The notes beneath the pieces are model-generated. The model was not told where the DNA came from, did no database searches, and saw only the letters and a program-made list of their open reading frames with translations. DNA of 64,000 nucleotides from Pantoea sp. BAV 3049 (lineage in GTDB: Bacteria; Pseudomonadota; Gammaproteobacteria; Enterobacterales; Enterobacteriaceae), in NCBI RefSeq assembly GCF_009765445.1, contig NZ_WHOY01000031.1, positions 2,256,971 through 2,320,970 on the forward strand. The letters are read 5' to 3'. The first letter of the stretch is position 1, and every line of letters starts with the position of its first letter. The translations under genes were made by a program, and so were the position numbers. Positions 47,818 through 59,182 of the stretch are shown here, one piece after another.

Positions 47818-48106
47818 TATTGCCATTGAGGTGGTCTATGCGTTGCCGGAAAAACAATATCTCTACACGGTAAATGTGGAAGAGGGTGCCACCGTAGAGC
47901 AGGCGATCAGGGCTTCCGGCATTCTGGAGCTGCGCACTGATATCGACCTCGCCAGCAACAAGGTGGGTGTATTCAGCCGTCCGGTGAAGCTGAATGATGA
48001 AGTTCACAGCGGTGACAGAATCGAGATTTATCGTCCCCTGCTGGCTGACCCGAAAGAATTACGTCGTCAGCGTGCCGAGCGCGCCGCAAAAAATAAGGCG
48101 CCCTGA
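47810..48106 (+). CDS. ratB: RatB (RnfH family ubiquitin-like protein)
   Basis: 98 residues, beta-grasp fold of the RnfH/UPF0125 family. The start is a GTG inside the ratA 3' end (8-base overlap) with AAAGAGG upstream, giving [17 protein letters not shown] as in E. coli. Function unclear. The ratA-ratB overlap implies coupled translation. The 3' end carries the terminator stem AAGGCGC / GCGCCTT (48093-48112). Confidence 0.9.
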   Translation: MPDIAIEVVYALPEKQYLYTVNVEEGATVEQAIRASGILELRTDIDLASNKVGVFSRPVKLNDEVHSGDRIEIYRPLLADPKELRRQRAERAAKNKAP

Positions 48107-48162
48107 GCGCCTTACTGTTTTCCTTCCGATCTGCGGCCATCGCAGCCCGGCCGCGACTCCAC

Positions 48163-48510
48163 TCAGCTTTTGTTGCTGCTCAGATTCGGTTTGTTATCGA
48201 TGTTGGTCAGCGTGCCATTTTTGTCAAAGGTCAGCGTCAGCGTCTGCTGAGTCACTGGCTCGTGGCCTGGCTCCTGACGGAACACGTAATACCAGACGTT
48301 GCTGCCAAACGGGTCACGCATCATCGGCGTGCCCAGGGTGTAGGCCACCTGCTGTTGAGTCATGCCGTTATGGATTTTAGAAACGTCATTAGCAACCAGG
48401 TAGTTACCCTGGTTGATATCTGGCCGGTAAACCACTCGCTCCAGAGTGGAACATCCAGCGGTCATCATCAGAAGAACCACCGCCGCAGCAGTCAGCGTTT
48501 TACAGCGCAT
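48163..48510 (-). CDS. bamE: Outer membrane assembly lipoprotein BamE
   Basis: 114 residues; lipoprotein of the BAM complex that inserts outer-membrane barrels. Signal with MTAGC, Cys20, followed by [33 protein letters not shown] and [10 protein letters not shown] are family marks. The ATG at 48510 fits the family; a longer frame to 48645 lacks support. Confidence 0.94.
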   Translation of the reverse strand: MRCKTLTAAAVVLLMMTAGCSTLERVVYRPDINQGNYLVANDVSKIHNGMTQQQVAYTLGTPMMRDPFGSNVWYYVFRQEPGHEPVTQQTLTLTFDKNGTLTNIDNKPNLSSNKS

Positions 48511-48661
48511 AAGTATCTTTATTCCTTTTAGGGCCAACAATCTGGCTGCATCGAAACTCGCGACGATAACAGCGTAAGAAGTCGATGATAATAAACCTTT
48601 CCGCAGTTTGAAACCTCTACGGAGCATGGTTATGACCACAGGCACCCAAAAAAGTGCGGCA

Positions 48662-50323
48662 TCAGGCTGCTAAAAGCTCTTTCGCATTCGCCAGCGTGTT
48701 GCGGGTTACTTCACTTCCGCCCAACAGACGCGCCAGCTCCTGCAGGCGGGCTCGTTTATCGAGCGGCTGCATATGGGTCTCCGTCATCTCTCCATCGGTC
48801 TCTTTGCTGACGTAAAAATGATGGTTGCCACACCCTGCAACCTGCGGCAGGTGGGTTACGCACATGACCTGAGTAGACTCACCTAACTGGCGCAGCATTT
48901 TGCCCACCACCGCGGCGGTTGGGCCGCTGATGCCCACATCCACTTCATCGAAAATCAGTGCCGGAGTATCCATTTTACGGGCAGTAATCACCTGAATGGC
49001 TAAAGCAATGCGCGAAAGCTCGCCGCCTGAAGCAACTTTGGACAGCGGCTGCAGCGGCTGGCCAGGGTTCGTACTGACCCGGAAGTCAATCCGGTCTGCC
49101 CCTTCTGCGGTGAGGTGGTCTGCGTTGAACTGGACTTCAATACCCAACTGGCCATGAGGCATCGACAGCGCGTTCATACTCTCACCAATCAGCCGGCTAA
49201 GCTCCTGCGCATAGTGCACGCGGCGATGATGCAGTTTCTCAGCACAAGTCAGGGCAACCTGATGATGCTGCGCAACAATCAGCGCCAGCTCATCCTGATC
49301 GCTTTCCTGCTGATTAAGCAACGCCTGCTCTTCCAGCAGCTGCTGGTGAAAGACGGGGAGCTCTTCCGGTGAAATGTGGTGCTTACGCGCCAGAGAAATT
49401 TGCCGGGAGAGGCGCTGTTCCAGCTCATGCAGGCGGTTAGGATCCAGATCCAGCCGCTCACAATAATGGCGAAGCTCATCGCTGGCTTCGCTGATCTGAA
49501 TGGCGGCCTCGTCAAGCAGAGTGCAGACGCCACTGAGTTTGTCATCCATTGCCACCAGTTCACTGAGCAGTTGATGGGCAGTATAGAGCTGGTGTTGCAG
49601 CGTGGTATCTTCACCATCAGCCAGCAGCATCAGTGCCTGCTGGCTGATGGACAGCAGCTGCCCGCTGTTCGCCAGGCGCTTATACTCTTCGTCAATTTGC
49701 TCATATTCCCCTGCCTGTGGGGCGAACTCATTCAGCTCTTTCAGTTGATACTGAAGCAGTTCGCGCCGTGCTTCACGCTCCTGAGACAACTGCTGATGCT
49801 GAGCCAGAGTCCGGCAGCTTTGATGCCACTGGCGATAGCTGCCAGCCATCTCCTGCAACAGGCTGTTCTCTCCGGCATAACCGTCCAGCAGAGTTTTCTG
49901 GTGTTCTGGTTTCAGTAACAGTTGATGAGCATGCTGCCCGTGGATCTGAATCAGGAGTTGACCCAGGTCGCGAAGCTGTGAAAGAGGAACAGCGGTGCCA
50001 TTAATAAAACCGCGTGAACGACCATCGCTGCTAATCACACGGCGTAACAGGCACTCATTGCCTTCATCCAGCTGATTATCGAGCAGCCACTGCAGGGCGG
50101 AGGGGGTATCTTTCAGAGAGAAGCTGGCGCAAATATCCGCGCGAGTTGCGCCCTGCCGCACCATATCTGCTTCAGCACGGCCGCCCAGGCACAGACCCAG
50201 CGCATCGATAGCAATAGATTTTCCCGCACCGGTTTCGCCAGTGATGGCGGTCATGCCGCGCTGAAAATCGATTTCAAGTTCACGAACAATCGCAAAATTA
50301 CTGATGGTCAGTTGTGCCAGCAT
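48662..50323 (-). CDS. recN: DNA repair protein RecN
   Basis: SMC-like ATPase for double-strand break repair, 553 residues as in E. coli. Walker [15 protein letters not shown] near residue 30, long coiled coils in the middle (about 160-360), C-terminal signature [13 protein letters not shown] and Walker [14 protein letters not shown]. Two LexA boxes lie directly upstream, so it is an SOS gene. Confidence 0.96.
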   Translation of the reverse strand: MLAQLTISNFAIVRELEIDFQRGMTAITGETGAGKSIAIDALGLCLGGRAEADMVRQGATRADICASFSLKDTPSALQWLLDNQLDEGNECLLRRVISSDGRSRGFINGTAVPLSQLRDLGQLLIQIHGQHAHQLLLKPEHQKTLLDGYAGENSLLQEMAGSYRQWHQSCRTLAQHQQLSQEREARRELLQYQLKELNEFAPQAGEYEQIDEEYKRLANSGQLLSISQQALMLLADGEDTTLQHQLYTAHQLLSELVAMDDKLSGVCTLLDEAAIQISEASDELRHYCERLDLDPNRLHELEQRLSRQISLARKHHISPEELPVFHQQLLEEQALLNQQESDQDELALIVAQHHQVALTCAEKLHHRRVHYAQELSRLIGESMNALSMPHGQLGIEVQFNADHLTAEGADRIDFRVSTNPGQPLQPLSKVASGGELSRIALAIQVITARKMDTPALIFDEVDVGISGPTAAVVGKMLRQLGESTQVMCVTHLPQVAGCGNHHFYVSKETDGEMTETHMQPLDKRARLQELARLLGGSEVTRNTLANAKELLAA

Positions 50324-50350
50324 AGTTAGCGTTCCTGTATGAAAACACAG

Positions 50351-50392
50351 ATATGGTTTTTCATACAGTATATACTGGTTTTATAACCAGTA
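50351..50392. promoter_or_regulatory. Two LexA (SOS) boxes upstream of recN
   Basis: Box 1 at 50373-50392 is TACTGGTTTTATAACCAGTA, with perfect outer arms TACTG-N10-CAGTA. Box 2 at 50351-50370 is ATATGGTTTTTCATACAGTA, weaker in one arm. They are nearly contiguous, 28-70 bases before the recN start, like the multiple boxes of E. coli recN. Confidence 0.85.
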
Positions 50393-50411
50393 AAGTAGCT
50401 GGCGCTGGATT

Positions 50412-51290
50412 TTAAAACAATTTTTTTGACCAGCCCAGTTTGGAGCTCAGCGTATTGAAATAATTGTAGTTTTGAGGATGGATCAAATTCAGATGATCCT
50501 CGTTTCTGCGGATCAACACGTCTTCCCCTTCCTGAATTGGCAGAGCAATCTGGCTGTCACAGCTCACTTCCAGATCGCTGCGCATATGGGAAAAACGCAG
50601 GCGGATAGTGCTACTGCTGTTGATCACCAGAGGGCGCGCGGAAAGCGTGTGTGGAAACATCGGCACAATGGCAATGGCATCCAGCGAAGGCGTCAGTATC
50701 GGACCGCCTGCAGAGAGTGAGTAAGCGGTAGAGCCTGTTGGAGTGGAAATAATCAGGCCATCTGAACGCTGCGAAAAAGCAAAGGTCTCGTCGATATAGA
50801 CCTCAAACTCGATCATGTGCGCCACTTTGCCCGGGTGAAGCACCACTTCGTTAATCGCCGTGCCAATTCTCGGGTCTCGCCCATGCCTGCAAACCTGGGC
50901 TTCGAGCAGAAAACGGCTCTCCGTGATGTATTTTCCTTCCAGCACATCGGCCAGCTGCTGTTGGGCATTGTCCGGGTCAAGATCCGTCAGGAACCCAAGG
51001 TTGCCACGGTTAATCCCAATCACTTTAATGTCGTAGCGGGCCAGCACCCGGGCCGCTCCCAGCATATTCCCGTCGCCGCCGACCACCACTGCCAAATCGG
51101 CCTTCTGTCCAATCTCGGCCAGCGTTCCGGTTTCCACATCGGAGAGGTTCAGCTCACGGGCAATCTGCTGCTCGATAATCACCTCATAGCCCTTTGTCGT
51201 CAGCCAGCGGTAGAGCATTTCGTGCGTCGTCAGCGCGGTAGGATGGCGCGGATGCCCCACAATACCAATGCAGTTGAAATGGTTGTTCAT
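50412..51290 (-). CDS. nadK: NAD kinase
   Basis: Phosphorylates NAD to NADP, 292 residues as in E. coli. Motifs [24 protein letters not shown] and [15 protein letters not shown] are present. The ATG at 51290 gives [17 protein letters not shown]. Divergent from grpE; the 124-base gap holds the sigma-32 promoter of grpE. Confidence 0.96.
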   Translation of the reverse strand: MNNHFNCIGIVGHPRHPTALTTHEMLYRWLTTKGYEVIIEQQIARELNLSDVETGTLAEIGQKADLAVVVGGDGNMLGAARVLARYDIKVIGINRGNLGFLTDLDPDNAQQQLADVLEGKYITESRFLLEAQVCRHGRDPRIGTAINEVVLHPGKVAHMIEFEVYIDETFAFSQRSDGLIISTPTGSTAYSLSAGGPILTPSLDAIAIVPMFPHTLSARPLVINSSSTIRLRFSHMRSDLEVSCDSQIALPIQEGEDVLIRRNEDHLNLIHPQNYNYFNTLSSKLGWSKKLF

Positions 51291-51342
51291 GATGCTGGCG
51301 TTCCTCATGAGGTAAACTACCTCAGACAATGTGACCGGTTCC

Positions 51343-51368
51343 CTTGAAACCGCAATTCTGATCCCCAT
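51343..51368 (+). promoter_or_regulatory. Sigma-32 heat-shock promoter of grpE
   Basis: CTTGAA (51343-51348), a 14-base spacer and CCCCAT (51363-51368) match the sigma-32 consensus exactly, 47 bases before the grpE ATG. Confidence 0.9.
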
Positions 51369-51414
51369 AATAAGCGAACCAGCGAGATGAATGTGCACAA
51401 ACGCGGAGAATTTC

Positions 51415-51996
51415 ATGAGTAGTAAAGAACAGAACACACCAAACGAGCAAGTCTCAGACGATATTGAGATGGAGCAGACGCAACACCAGGACGCAGAGAC
51501 AGCCGAAGGGGTGGATCCGCGTGATGAGCGTATCGCCGAGCTGGAAGCCCAGTTGGCTCAGGCGCAGGGCGGCGTGCGTGAAGCACAGCTGCGTGCTCAG
51601 GCTGAAATCGAAAATATCCGTCGCCGTGTCGAACTGGACGTGGAAAAAGCCCACAAATTTGCCCTGGAAAAATTCGCCAACGAGCTGCTGCCGGTGATCG
51701 ACAGCCTGGAACGCGCGTTGGAAGTGGCAGATAAAGAAAATCCTGAACTGACCGCGATGGTTGAAGGGATTGATCTGACACTGAAATCCCTGCTGGGTGC
51801 GGTGCGCAAATTTGGCGTGGAAGTGGTTGGCGATGTCAATGTGCCATTTAATCCGGAAATCCATCAGGCGATGTCGATGATGGAATCTGACGAAGTGGCT
51901 CCTAATCACGTGCTGATGGTGATGCAACGTGGTTACACGCTGAATGGTCGCCTGCTGCGCCCGGCGATGGTTGCGGTCTCTAAAGCCAAAGCGTAG
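51415..51996 (+). CDS. grpE: Nucleotide exchange factor GrpE
   Basis: 193-residue co-chaperone that releases ADP from DnaK. Acidic disordered start, long dimeric helix (about 40-90) and C-terminal beta domain ([23 protein letters not shown]). The ATG at 51415 follows GGAGAA and gives MSSKEQNTP. Heat-shock promoter upstream. Confidence 0.96.
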   Translation: MSSKEQNTPNEQVSDDIEMEQTQHQDAETAEGVDPRDERIAELEAQLAQAQGGVREAQLRAQAEIENIRRRVELDVEKAHKFALEKFANELLPVIDSLERALEVADKENPELTAMVEGIDLTLKSLLGAVRKFGVEVVGDVNVPFNPEIHQAMSMMESDEVAPNHVLMVMQRGYTLNGRLLRPAMVAVSKAKA

Positions 51997-52011
51997 TTGC
52001 CCGCTGAAAGT

Positions 52012-52038
52012 AAAAAAGCACCTATGAGGTGCTTTTTT
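52012..52038. terminator. Terminator between grpE and ung
   Basis: AAAAAAGCACC / GGTGCTTTTTT stem with a TATGA loop, usable in both directions. Its loop side covers the ung stop codon. Confidence 0.88.
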
Positions 52039-52732
52039 TATTGCTGTCGCTCTGGTCTGGCAGAACGGGCGTCCAGTTAATGGGTTTTTCTCCGTGCTGA
52101 GCCAGCCACTCGTTGGTTTTGGAGAAGTGTCCGCAACCAAAAAAACCACGGTGTGCCGAAAGCGGGGAAGGGTGCGGAGCCTGCAGCACGTGATGACGCT
52201 TCCTGTCGATAATCGCGCCTTTTTTCTGCGCATGCGATCCCCACAGTAAAAACACCACGCCATCACGATGCTCATTGATCGCCGCTATCACGTTATCGGT
52301 AAACGTTTCCCAGCCAAAGCGAGCGTGGGAGTGTGCCTGTCCGGCTTCAACTGTCAGCACCGTGTTCAGCAGCATCACTCCCTGCCTTGCCCAGCTTTCA
52401 AGAAAACCATGCTGGGGGCGTTCGAAGCCGGGAATATCAGTGAGCAATTCTTTATACATATTGACCAGCGAAGGCGGAACGGCGACACCCGGCAATACGG
52501 AAAAGGACAGACCGTGCGCCTGGTTAGGGCCGTGATAAGGATCCTGCCCAAGAATTACTACCTTCACCTCGCTCAGCTCTGTCAGACGAAAGGCGTTAAA
52601 CACGTCTTTCTGGGGCGGATAAACCGTTTTGCCAGCTGCGCGTTCTTTTGCCACTAACGACAGGGTGTCGATAAAGTAGGGCTTCTCTTTTTCCTGTGCC
52701 AGCACGTCGTGCCAGGTCAGTGCATTGACCAT
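52022..52732 (-). CDS. ung: Uracil-DNA glycosylase
   Basis: Family 1 UDG that removes uracil from DNA, 236 residues. The catalytic [18 protein letters not shown] and the leucine-loop [17 protein letters not shown] are intact. Convergent with grpE; in E. coli ung's neighbour on this side is yfiF. Confidence 0.96.
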   Translation of the reverse strand: MVNALTWHDVLAQEKEKPYFIDTLSLVAKERAAGKTVYPPQKDVFNAFRLTELSEVKVVILGQDPYHGPNQAHGLSFSVLPGVAVPPSLVNMYKELLTDIPGFERPQHGFLESWARQGVMLLNTVLTVEAGQAHSHARFGWETFTDNVIAAINEHRDGVVFLLWGSHAQKKGAIIDRKRHHVLQAPHPSPLSAHRGFFGCGHFSKTNEWLAQHGEKPINWTPVLPDQSDSNKKSTS

Positions 52733-52846
52733 ATCTGCCTCCTTAGGGGTAACCTGCCCGTAGCTTAACGCGGATCGCCGCAGCTACAAACTTAAAATAA
52801 AGTTGAAAATATGCAAAAAAATATGAAATTATTTTTCCTGGCAAAA

Positions 52847-52913
52847 TTGAACTAAATCAAAACGTTGATATATAGTTGCCACTGAGGCATTGGGCGGTTT
52901 TGATTTAAATCAA
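52847..52913 (+). promoter_or_regulatory. Two FNR boxes upstream of grcA
   Basis: TTGATTTAAATCAA (52900-52913) is a perfect FNR box, and TTGAACTAAATCAA (52847-52860) is one mismatch away. Their centres are 53 bases apart, the same spacing as the -40.5 and -93.5 FNR sites of E. coli yfiD. A -10-like GATATAC follows at 52933-52939. Confidence 0.9.
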
Positions 52914-53019
52914 AGTGGCTCTTCCGGCAGGCTGATATACAGGTCGAATAGCATCACTGAATTTTCTGAACGTTGACCTGCTGATAACCTTCAGCACTGA
53001 CTGCCTGGGAGGCACAATC

Positions 53020-53403
53020 ATGATTACCGGAATCCAAATTACCAAAGCAACCAATGCGGCCCTGCTGAATTCGTTCTGGCTGCTGGATGATGAAAAAGCT
53101 GAAGCCCGCTGCGTCTGTGCCAAAGCTGATTACAGCGAAGATCAGGTGGTGTCTGTCAGTGATCTGGGCGACATCGAATACCGTGAAATCCCACTTGAAG
53201 TCAAACCTCAGGTACGTGTGGAAGGCGGTCAGCATCTGAATGTTAACGTGCTGCGCCGTGAAACGCTGGAAGAGGCTGTCAAGCATCCTGAGAAGTACCC
53301 ACAACTGACTATCCGTGTTTCTGGCTATGCAGTGCGTTTCAACTCTCTGACAGCAGAACAGCAGCGTGACGTTATCGCGCGTACCTTTACAGAAAGTCTG
53401 TAA
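53020..53403 (+). CDS. grcA: Autonomous glycyl radical cofactor GrcA
   Basis: 127 residues (YfiD). It replaces the damaged C-terminal glycyl-radical part of pyruvate formate-lyase. The radical loop [10 protein letters not shown] near residue 100 is conserved. FNR boxes upstream predict anaerobic induction. A hairpin ATCCCGG / CCGGGAT follows at 53415-53436. Confidence 0.95.
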   Translation: MITGIQITKATNAALLNSFWLLDDEKAEARCVCAKADYSEDQVVSVSDLGDIEYREIPLEVKPQVRVEGGQHLNVNVLRRETLEEAVKHPEKYPQLTIRVSGYAVRFNSLTAEQQRDVIARTFTESL

Positions 53404-53601
53404 TAGTGACTGAAAAATCCCGGTTTTCTGCCGGGATAATTGGTTGCGAGTAGAAAAGATCATCAGTGAAAACGCATTGTTAACATGATGAATAACATAG
53501 GAAAAATCTTGTGGTTTTTGCGGGTGCAGAGTGCTGACAGCGTAATTCGTCAGTTTTCCGAAAATTGTGAGTAAACAGGCTGTTTCTGTCACTGATGTTA
53601 T

Positions 53602-53630
53602 TAAAAAACCGCCCTTTCGAGGCGGTTTTT
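53602..53630. terminator. Terminator between grcA and srmB
   Basis: AAAAACCGCC / GGCGGTTTTT stem with T runs on both strands, 17 bases past the srmB stop on the minus strand. Confidence 0.88.
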
Positions 53631-53646
53631 ATGTCAGGCGGTATGA

Positions 53647-54978
53647 TTATTCGGCACTTTCAGTTTTGACTGTTCCGCTTGGCTTGCGACGCTTACCAAT
53701 ATTTTTGGTATCGCGGTGACGTTTCTTCACGCGCGGCTTGGCTGCTTCAGCATCCTTGTCTTTCTGTTCTTTACGCTTAGCCAGAACCTTCTTGGAAGGT
53801 TTACCACTCAGTTTCTCACTTGGCGCACGGGTAGTGGGGCGCAACTCATCAACGGTACGCGCTTTCAGCGGTTCATTAACATAGCGGCTGACTTTGCCCA
53901 GCAGCACGTTGTCGTGCGCTTCCACCAGAGAGATTGCGGTGCCTTTCTTACCGGCGCGACCAGTACGCCCAATACGGTGCAGGTATGTATCCGCAGTGCG
54001 CGGCAAATCGAAGTTAAAGACGTGACTGACATCATCAATGTCGATACCACGAGCGGCCACATCGGTCGCAACCAGCACGTTCACCCGGCCGTCGACAACA
54101 CGTTTTATCGCTTCGTTACGCTTAAACTGCTCAAGCTCGCCTTCGAGATAGCTGGTGTTGATGCCAGCCTCACGCAGCCAGCCGCAGAGCTCATGCACAC
54201 GCTCACGCTTGCGAACGAAGACGACTGAACGTGTCACTTCTGGCTGCTGTAGCAGATGGATCAGCAGAGCGGTTTTATGCTTAACATCGTCCGCACGGTA
54301 ATACCACTGCAGAATCTTTTTGCGTTCGCGGCGGGCAGGATCGGCTTCGATCTCCACTGGCTCGTTCAGCAGACGTTCGGAGAAGTCTTTGATCGCATCG
54401 CCTTCCAGCGTGGCGGAGAACAGCAGGGTCTGCTTGCGCCAGCGGGTTTCCGCCGCAATAGTCTCAATATCCTGTGCGAAGCCCATGTCCAGCATACGGT
54501 CGGCTTCGTCCAGGATCAGCGTTTCTACTGCCCGGCAGTCGAAGTTCTCTTCTTTAATGTATTGCAGCAGGCGGCCGGTGGTCGCCACCACCACATCCTG
54601 GTTTTCACTGAACACTTCGGCGTGGTTCATGTATGCCACACCACCGGTGATGGTAGCGATATCCAGATGGGTGTGTTTGGCCAGCTCACGTGCCTGGTCA
54701 GCAACCTGCATCGCCAGTTCACGGGTAGGCGTCAGCACCAGAATGCGTGGCGGGCCTGATTTTTTACGGGGAAAATCGAGCAGATGCTGTAGAGCCGGCA
54801 GCAGATATGCGGCCGTTTTGCCTGTACCGGTTGGTGCCGAACCCAGAACGTCACGACCCTCCAGTGCAGGCGGGATTGCAGCGGCCTGGATAGCAGTGGG
54901 GCGCGTGAAGCCCTTTTCCTGCAGGGCTTCCAGCAGGCTTTCATCAAGTTCGAGTTCGGAAAAAGTGGTTACAGTCAT
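53647..54978 (-). CDS. srmB: ATP-dependent RNA helicase SrmB
   Basis: DEAD-box helicase for 50S ribosome assembly, 443 residues. Motifs: ASTPGTGKT-like [27 protein letters not shown] in FSATLEGD and [10 protein letters not shown]. The basic C-terminal tail (about 375-443, [16 protein letters not shown]...) is typical. Divergent from trmN6. Confidence 0.95.
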   Translation of the reverse strand: MTVTTFSELELDESLLEALQEKGFTRPTAIQAAAIPPALEGRDVLGSAPTGTGKTAAYLLPALQHLLDFPRKKSGPPRILVLTPTRELAMQVADQARELAKHTHLDIATITGGVAYMNHAEVFSENQDVVVATTGRLLQYIKEENFDCRAVETLILDEADRMLDMGFAQDIETIAAETRWRKQTLLFSATLEGDAIKDFSERLLNEPVEIEADPARRERKKILQWYYRADDVKHKTALLIHLLQQPEVTRSVVFVRKRERVHELCGWLREAGINTSYLEGELEQFKRNEAIKRVVDGRVNVLVATDVAARGIDIDDVSHVFNFDLPRTADTYLHRIGRTGRAGKKGTAISLVEAHDNVLLGKVSRYVNEPLKARTVDELRPTTRAPSEKLSGKPSKKVLAKRKEQKDKDAEAAKPRVKKRHRDTKNIGKRRKPSGTVKTESAE

Positions 54979-55110
54979 GGTCTACCTCAGTTTGGGGCGC
55001 TGATTATAGACAGATTGAACGCGATCTTCATCTGTTTGTGTGGTCTGAATGACTTTTCCTTATTTCTTAATTGCCCTATGCTAGCGCCGTTTCCCTTTCA
55101 GGTCAGTCAA

Positions 55111-55848
55111 ATGTCTCAACAGAAAGCTATTCTCCGCGCCAACGGGTTTACTTTTAAACAATTTTTTGTCGCCCACGATCGCTGTGCGATGAAGGTTGGC
55201 ACCGATGGCGTGCTGCTTGGCGCCTGGGCTCCGGTAGCGGGGGCCGGGCGGGTGCTGGATATCGGTACTGGCAGCGGGCTGATTGCTCTGATGCTGGCCC
55301 AACGTACAGCAGAAACCGTGGCAATTGATGCAGTTGAGCTGGATGAGCAGGCGGCCGGACAGGCGCAGGAGAATGCCGCTGCCTCGCCGTGGGCCGGACG
55401 AATCACTGTCTATCAGGATGATATTCTGCAGTGGGCGAAAAATTGCGGGCAGCGCTACTCGCTGATCGTGAGCAATCCGCCTTATTTTGTGCCGGGCGTC
55501 GATTGTGCCACACCCGAACGGGCTTCAGCACGCTATACCAGCGACTTAACTCACGACGTATTGCTGGCCTGTACGGAGAATCTCATTACGGAAGATGGCT
55601 ATTTCTGTGTGATCCTGCCCGAATCTGCAGGTAACAAGCTGGTGGAGCTGGCGCTGCAGCGCGGCTGGCATCTGCATTTCCGCACCGATATTTCCGATAA
55701 TGAAACGCGGCCGCCTAACCGCGTGCTGCTGGCGTTTTCCCCCCGTCCGGGCGAACAGTTCCTCGATCGCATGACCATCCGCGGGCCAGACCAGCGTTAT
55801 TCTGAAGCGCATTGCAGCCTGACCCGCGAATTCTATCTGTTCCGGTGA
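55111..55848 (+). CDS. trmN6: tRNA1(Val) m6A37 methyltransferase TrmN6
   Basis: SAM-dependent methyltransferase (YfiC) that modifies A37 of tRNA-Val, 245 residues from the ATG at 55111. [14 protein letters not shown] is the SAM loop and NPPYF the catalytic N6-adenine motif. The upstream frame to 55015 is rejected because E. coli starts MSQ at the same place. The stop abuts the convergent nadB stop. Confidence 0.93.
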   Translation: MSQQKAILRANGFTFKQFFVAHDRCAMKVGTDGVLLGAWAPVAGAGRVLDIGTGSGLIALMLAQRTAETVAIDAVELDEQAAGQAQENAAASPWAGRITVYQDDILQWAKNCGQRYSLIVSNPPYFVPGVDCATPERASARYTSDLTHDVLLACTENLITEDGYFCVILPESAGNKLVELALQRGWHLHFRTDISDNETRPPNRVLLAFSPRPGEQFLDRMTIRGPDQRYSEAHCSLTREFYLFR

Positions 55849-57450
55849 TTATGGCGTGAGGACAGTGGGTTTGGGATCGTCCAGTTGATTCGGATAATCC
55901 AGCGTGTAATGCAGACCCCGGCTCTCTTTTCTCTCCATTGCGCAGCGGACAATCAGTTCGGCTACCTGTACCAGGTTGCGCAACTCCAGCAGATTGTTAG
56001 AAATGCGGAAGTTGGCGTAATATTCGTCAATTTCCTGCTGCAACATAGTGATACGTCGCAGGGCACGCTCCAGTCGTTTAGTGGTGCGGACTATCCCCAC
56101 GTAATCCCACATAAACAGACGTAACTCGTGCCAGTTGTGCTGAATAACCACCTGTTCATCCGAATCATCCACGCGGCTCTCGTCCCACGCAGGAAGATCT
56201 TCAACCGGCGGCACAGCCTGCAGATGTTCATTGATGTGTTCTGCGGCTGACCAGCCATAAACCAGACATTCCAGCAGAGAGTTAGAGGCGAGGCGATTCG
56301 CCCCATGCAGACCGGTATAACTGACCTCTCCAATAGCATATAACCCGGAGACATCCGTCCGTCCCTGCTGATCAACCACCACGCCGCCACAGGTGTAATG
56401 TGCAGCCGGAACGACAGGAATGGGTTCTTTGGTCAGGTCGAAGCCCAGCGTTTTCAGTTTTTCATTGATGGTCGGGAAATGCGCCTGAATGAAGTCAGCT
56501 GGTTTATGGCTGATATCCAGATACATGCAGTCGGCACCCAGCCGTTTCATCTCATGATCGATAGCGCGGGCAACAATATCCCGGGGAGCGAGCTCGGCAC
56601 GTTGATCGAAATCAGGCATAAACCTTGTGCCATCCGGACGCTTCAGTACGGCTCCTTCGCCGCGTAATGCTTCAGTCAGCAGGAAGTTTCGTGCCTCAGG
56701 ATGGAACAGGCAGGTTGGGTGGAACTGGTTGAACTCCAGGTTTGCCACGCGGCAACCTGCACGCCATGCCATGGCGATGCCATCACCTGATGCCACGTCC
56801 GGATTAGTGGTGTACTGGTAGACTTTCGCCGCGCCACCGGTTGCCAGTACAACGGATCGAGCACGGCAGGTTTCAACCTTCTCACGCTTGCGGTTCCAGA
56901 TATAGGCTCCGATAACACGACGCTCGCCGGGCAGGCCAATTTTATCGGAGACGATCAGGTCCACGGCATTGCTGCGCTCAATGATACGGATATTCGGGAG
57001 GCTAAGGGCCTGGCTTACCAGCGTATTTTCGACGGCACGCCCTGTGGCATCGGCACTGTGCAGTATCCGGCGGTGGCTGTGCCCGCCTTCGCGGGTCAGG
57101 TGATAGGGGCCATCGCCATTCTCCGGGCTCTCTTTGTCAAACAGCATGCCGTTATCGATCAGCCACTGCACACAGTGTCTGGCGTTGCTGGCGATAAAAG
57201 AGACCGCTTCGCGCTCACATAAACCGCCCCCAGCGACCAGCGTATCCTCGACGTGGGATTCTATGCTGTCATCCTCATCGAATACCGCGGCGATGCCACC
57301 CTGAGCATAAAACGTTGAGCCTTCGCTGATTGGCCCTTTACTTAATACGGTGACCTGATGTTTCCCGGCCAGGCGGAGCGCCAGTGTAAGACCGGCGGCA
57401 CCGCTACCAATAATCAATACGTCACAGTTGTAATGGGGAGAAGAAATCAT
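55849..57450 (-). CDS. nadB: L-aspartate oxidase
   Basis: FAD enzyme that makes iminoaspartate for NAD synthesis, 533 residues. The dinucleotide motif [16 protein letters not shown] is at the start, with active-site segments [16 protein letters not shown] and [12 protein letters not shown]. The ATG at 57450 gives the family N-terminus; a longer frame to 57561 is unsupported. Divergent from rpoE. Confidence 0.95.
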   Translation of the reverse strand: MISSPHYNCDVLIIGSGAAGLTLALRLAGKHQVTVLSKGPISEGSTFYAQGGIAAVFDEDDSIESHVEDTLVAGGGLCEREAVSFIASNARHCVQWLIDNGMLFDKESPENGDGPYHLTREGGHSHRRILHSADATGRAVENTLVSQALSLPNIRIIERSNAVDLIVSDKIGLPGERRVIGAYIWNRKREKVETCRARSVVLATGGAAKVYQYTTNPDVASGDGIAMAWRAGCRVANLEFNQFHPTCLFHPEARNFLLTEALRGEGAVLKRPDGTRFMPDFDQRAELAPRDIVARAIDHEMKRLGADCMYLDISHKPADFIQAHFPTINEKLKTLGFDLTKEPIPVVPAAHYTCGGVVVDQQGRTDVSGLYAIGEVSYTGLHGANRLASNSLLECLVYGWSAAEHINEHLQAVPPVEDLPAWDESRVDDSDEQVVIQHNWHELRLFMWDYVGIVRTTKRLERALRRITMLQQEIDEYYANFRISNNLLELRNLVQVAELIVRCAMERKESRGLHYTLDYPNQLDDPKPTVLTP

Positions 57451-57815
57451 ATTGTTTAATTTACTAAACAGGTTGTTTGCTGAGCATAGCACCCAATTTT
57501 GGCGGTGAAAAAGTCTTTTTTCCCCGCCTCCGGGAGAGCGTGAGCCAGTCGATATTTTCATTCTTGTTGGAAATACAGCAAATTCACGGTTTTTTGTGCG
57601 TAAGAGGTTTAATATTGCGAACAGACTCGAATCACCGTGATTTAAAGATGAAAAAACAGGCTTCTTGGGGTACTCTGCGGCGTTGACGGGACGCTTTGTG
57701 CCAGCTGGCGAAAGTGAAAAGAGAAGCAGTGGCTGCTCAAATCAGTCAGAAATCATAAAAATGATCGCTGATTTATCCTCTTCCCGCACCGACATCACAA
57801 ATAAAACGGCGCAAC

Positions 57816-57843
57816 GGAACTTTACTCATGACCATCACTCTAA
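57816..57843 (+). promoter_or_regulatory. Sigma-E autoregulated promoter of rpoE
   Basis: GGAACTT (57816-57822), a 16-base spacer and TCTAA (57839-57843) match sigma-E promoters. Start predicted near 57850, about 75 bases before rpoE. The remaining 57451-57815 holds no gene that I can support. Confidence 0.85.
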
Positions 57844-57864
57844 GCGCATGCTTGCTCAAAAAGT

Positions 57865-58020
57865 ATGAGTTATTGCGGGGAGTTCGGAAACGCGTGGAAA
57901 AAGATTTGGGGAGACTTTACCTCGGATGAGCGAGCAGTTAACGGACCAGGTTCTCGTAGAGCGAGTTCAAAAAGGAGATCAGAAGTCATTCAATTTACTG
58001 GTGGTACGCTACCAGCATAA
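57865..58020 (+). CDS. rseD: RseD-like leader peptide overlapping rpoE
   Basis: An ATG 61 bases before rpoE opens a 51-codon frame (MSYCGEFGNAWKKIWGDFTSD...) that runs 95 bases into rpoE in another frame. Length and overlap fit the 51-residue RseD leader reported upstream of E. coli rpoE, whose translation is coupled to sigma-E synthesis. It starts about 15 bases after the predicted sigma-E transcript start. RBS is weak. Confidence 0.6.
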   Translation: MSYCGEFGNAWKKIWGDFTSDERAVNGPGSRRASSKRRSEVIQFTGGTLPA

Positions 58021-58501
58021 AGTGGCGAGCCTGGTTTCCCGCTATGTTCCGTCTGGAGATGTACCTGATGTAGTACAGGAATCATTCATTAAAGCGTATC
58101 GTGCGCTGGAATCATTCCGTGGCGATAGTGCCTTTTATACCTGGCTTTATCGGATTGCCGTCAATACGGCCAAAAATTACCTTGTTGCTCAGGGACGCCG
58201 TCCGCCATCCAGTGACGTGGATGCGATAGACGCTGAAAACTTCGAAAGTGCAGGTGCACTGAAAGAAATTTCGAACCCTGAGAACTTAATGTTGTCGGAA
58301 GAATTGAAACAGATGGTTTTTCGCACCATCGAAACGCTGCCCGAGGATCTCCGTATGGCGATTACTCTGAGGGAGCTGGATGGTCTGAGCTATGAAGAGA
58401 TAGCCGCCATTATGGATTGCCCGGTCGGTACAGTTCGTTCTCGTATCTTCCGTGCTCGCGAAGCCATCGATAATAAAATTCAACCGCTTATCCAACGCTA
58501 G
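57926..58501 (+). CDS. rpoE: RNA polymerase sigma-E factor
   Basis: ECF sigma factor for the envelope stress response, 191 residues, nearly identical to E. coli. Region 2 (VVQESFIKAYRALESFRGDSAFYTWLYRIAVNTAKNYL) and region 4 (LSYEEIAAIMDCPVGTVRSRIFRAREAI) are clear. First gene of rpoE-rseABC, driven in part by its own sigma-E promoter. Confidence 0.97.
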   Translation: MSEQLTDQVLVERVQKGDQKSFNLLVVRYQHKVASLVSRYVPSGDVPDVVQESFIKAYRALESFRGDSAFYTWLYRIAVNTAKNYLVAQGRRPPSSDVDAIDAENFESAGALKEISNPENLMLSEELKQMVFRTIETLPEDLRMAITLRELDGLSYEEIAAIMDCPVGTVRSRIFRAREAIDNKIQPLIQR

Positions 58502-58531
58502 CGATAGCGGATACAGGAAGGGTACTGAGGC

Positions 58532-59182
58532 ATGCAGAAAGAACAACTTTCCGCTTTAATGGACGGTGAGACTTTGGATAACGAAGTTTTGTCCGCATTG
58601 TCTAAAGACGCCGGGCTGCAACAAAACTGGGAAAGCTATCACCTGATTCGCGATACTCTGCGCGGTGATGTTGGGCAGGTCATCCATTTCGATATCTCAG
58701 CCCGGGTGGCTGCGGCAATCGCAAATGAACCGCTTGGCAAAACTACAGCGCTGATCCCGGAAGCGCAGCCAACTCCGGAACGCTATGGCAACATGCCGTT
58801 CTGGCACAAAGTCCGTCCATGGGCCGCTCAAATTACTCAGGTTGGCGTAGCCGCCTGTGTCTCGCTGGCAGTAATCGTTGGCGTGCAGCATTACAACCAG
58901 CCGCAGAACGGGCAGAGTCAGTCAGATTCGCCGGTGTTTAACACGCTGCCGATGATGGGGCAGGCTTCTCCGGTGAGTCTGGGAGTGCCTTCTGAGAGCG
59001 CAGTTAACAGCAATGCGCCACAGCAGGTGCAGGAACAGCGCCGCCGTGTGAATGCGATGCTGCAGGATTATGAATTGCAGCGCCGCTTGCATTCCGATCA
59101 GCTCCAGTTTGAGCAGAACCCTGTTCAGCAGGCTGCCGTTCAGGTTCCGGGTAATCAGTCGTTAGGAATTCAGCAGCAGTAA
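58532..59182 (+). CDS. rseA: Anti-sigma-E factor RseA
   Basis: 216-residue single-span inner-membrane protein. The cytoplasmic N-terminus (MQKEQLSALMDGETLDNEVLSAL) binds sigma-E, a span lies near 98-118 (ITQVGVAACVSLAVIVGV), and the periplasmic part is Gln-rich with a QQ-rich end, the substrate of DegS/RseP proteolysis. It shares one base with the start of rseB. Confidence 0.95.
   Translation: MQKEQLSALMDGETLDNEVLSALSKDAGLQQNWESYHLIRDTLRGDVGQVIHFDISARVAAAIANEPLGKTTALIPEAQPTPERYGNMPFWHKVRPWAAQITQVGVAACVSLAVIVGVQHYNQPQNGQSQSDSPVFNTLPMMGQASPVSLGVPSESAVNSNAPQQVQEQRRRVNAMLQDYELQRRLHSDQLQFEQNPVQQAAVQVPGNQSLGIQQQ

Noticed and set aside
52954..53592. Minus-strand frame of 212 codons
   Set aside because: Antisense to grcA, which has FNR boxes and matches its family fully.
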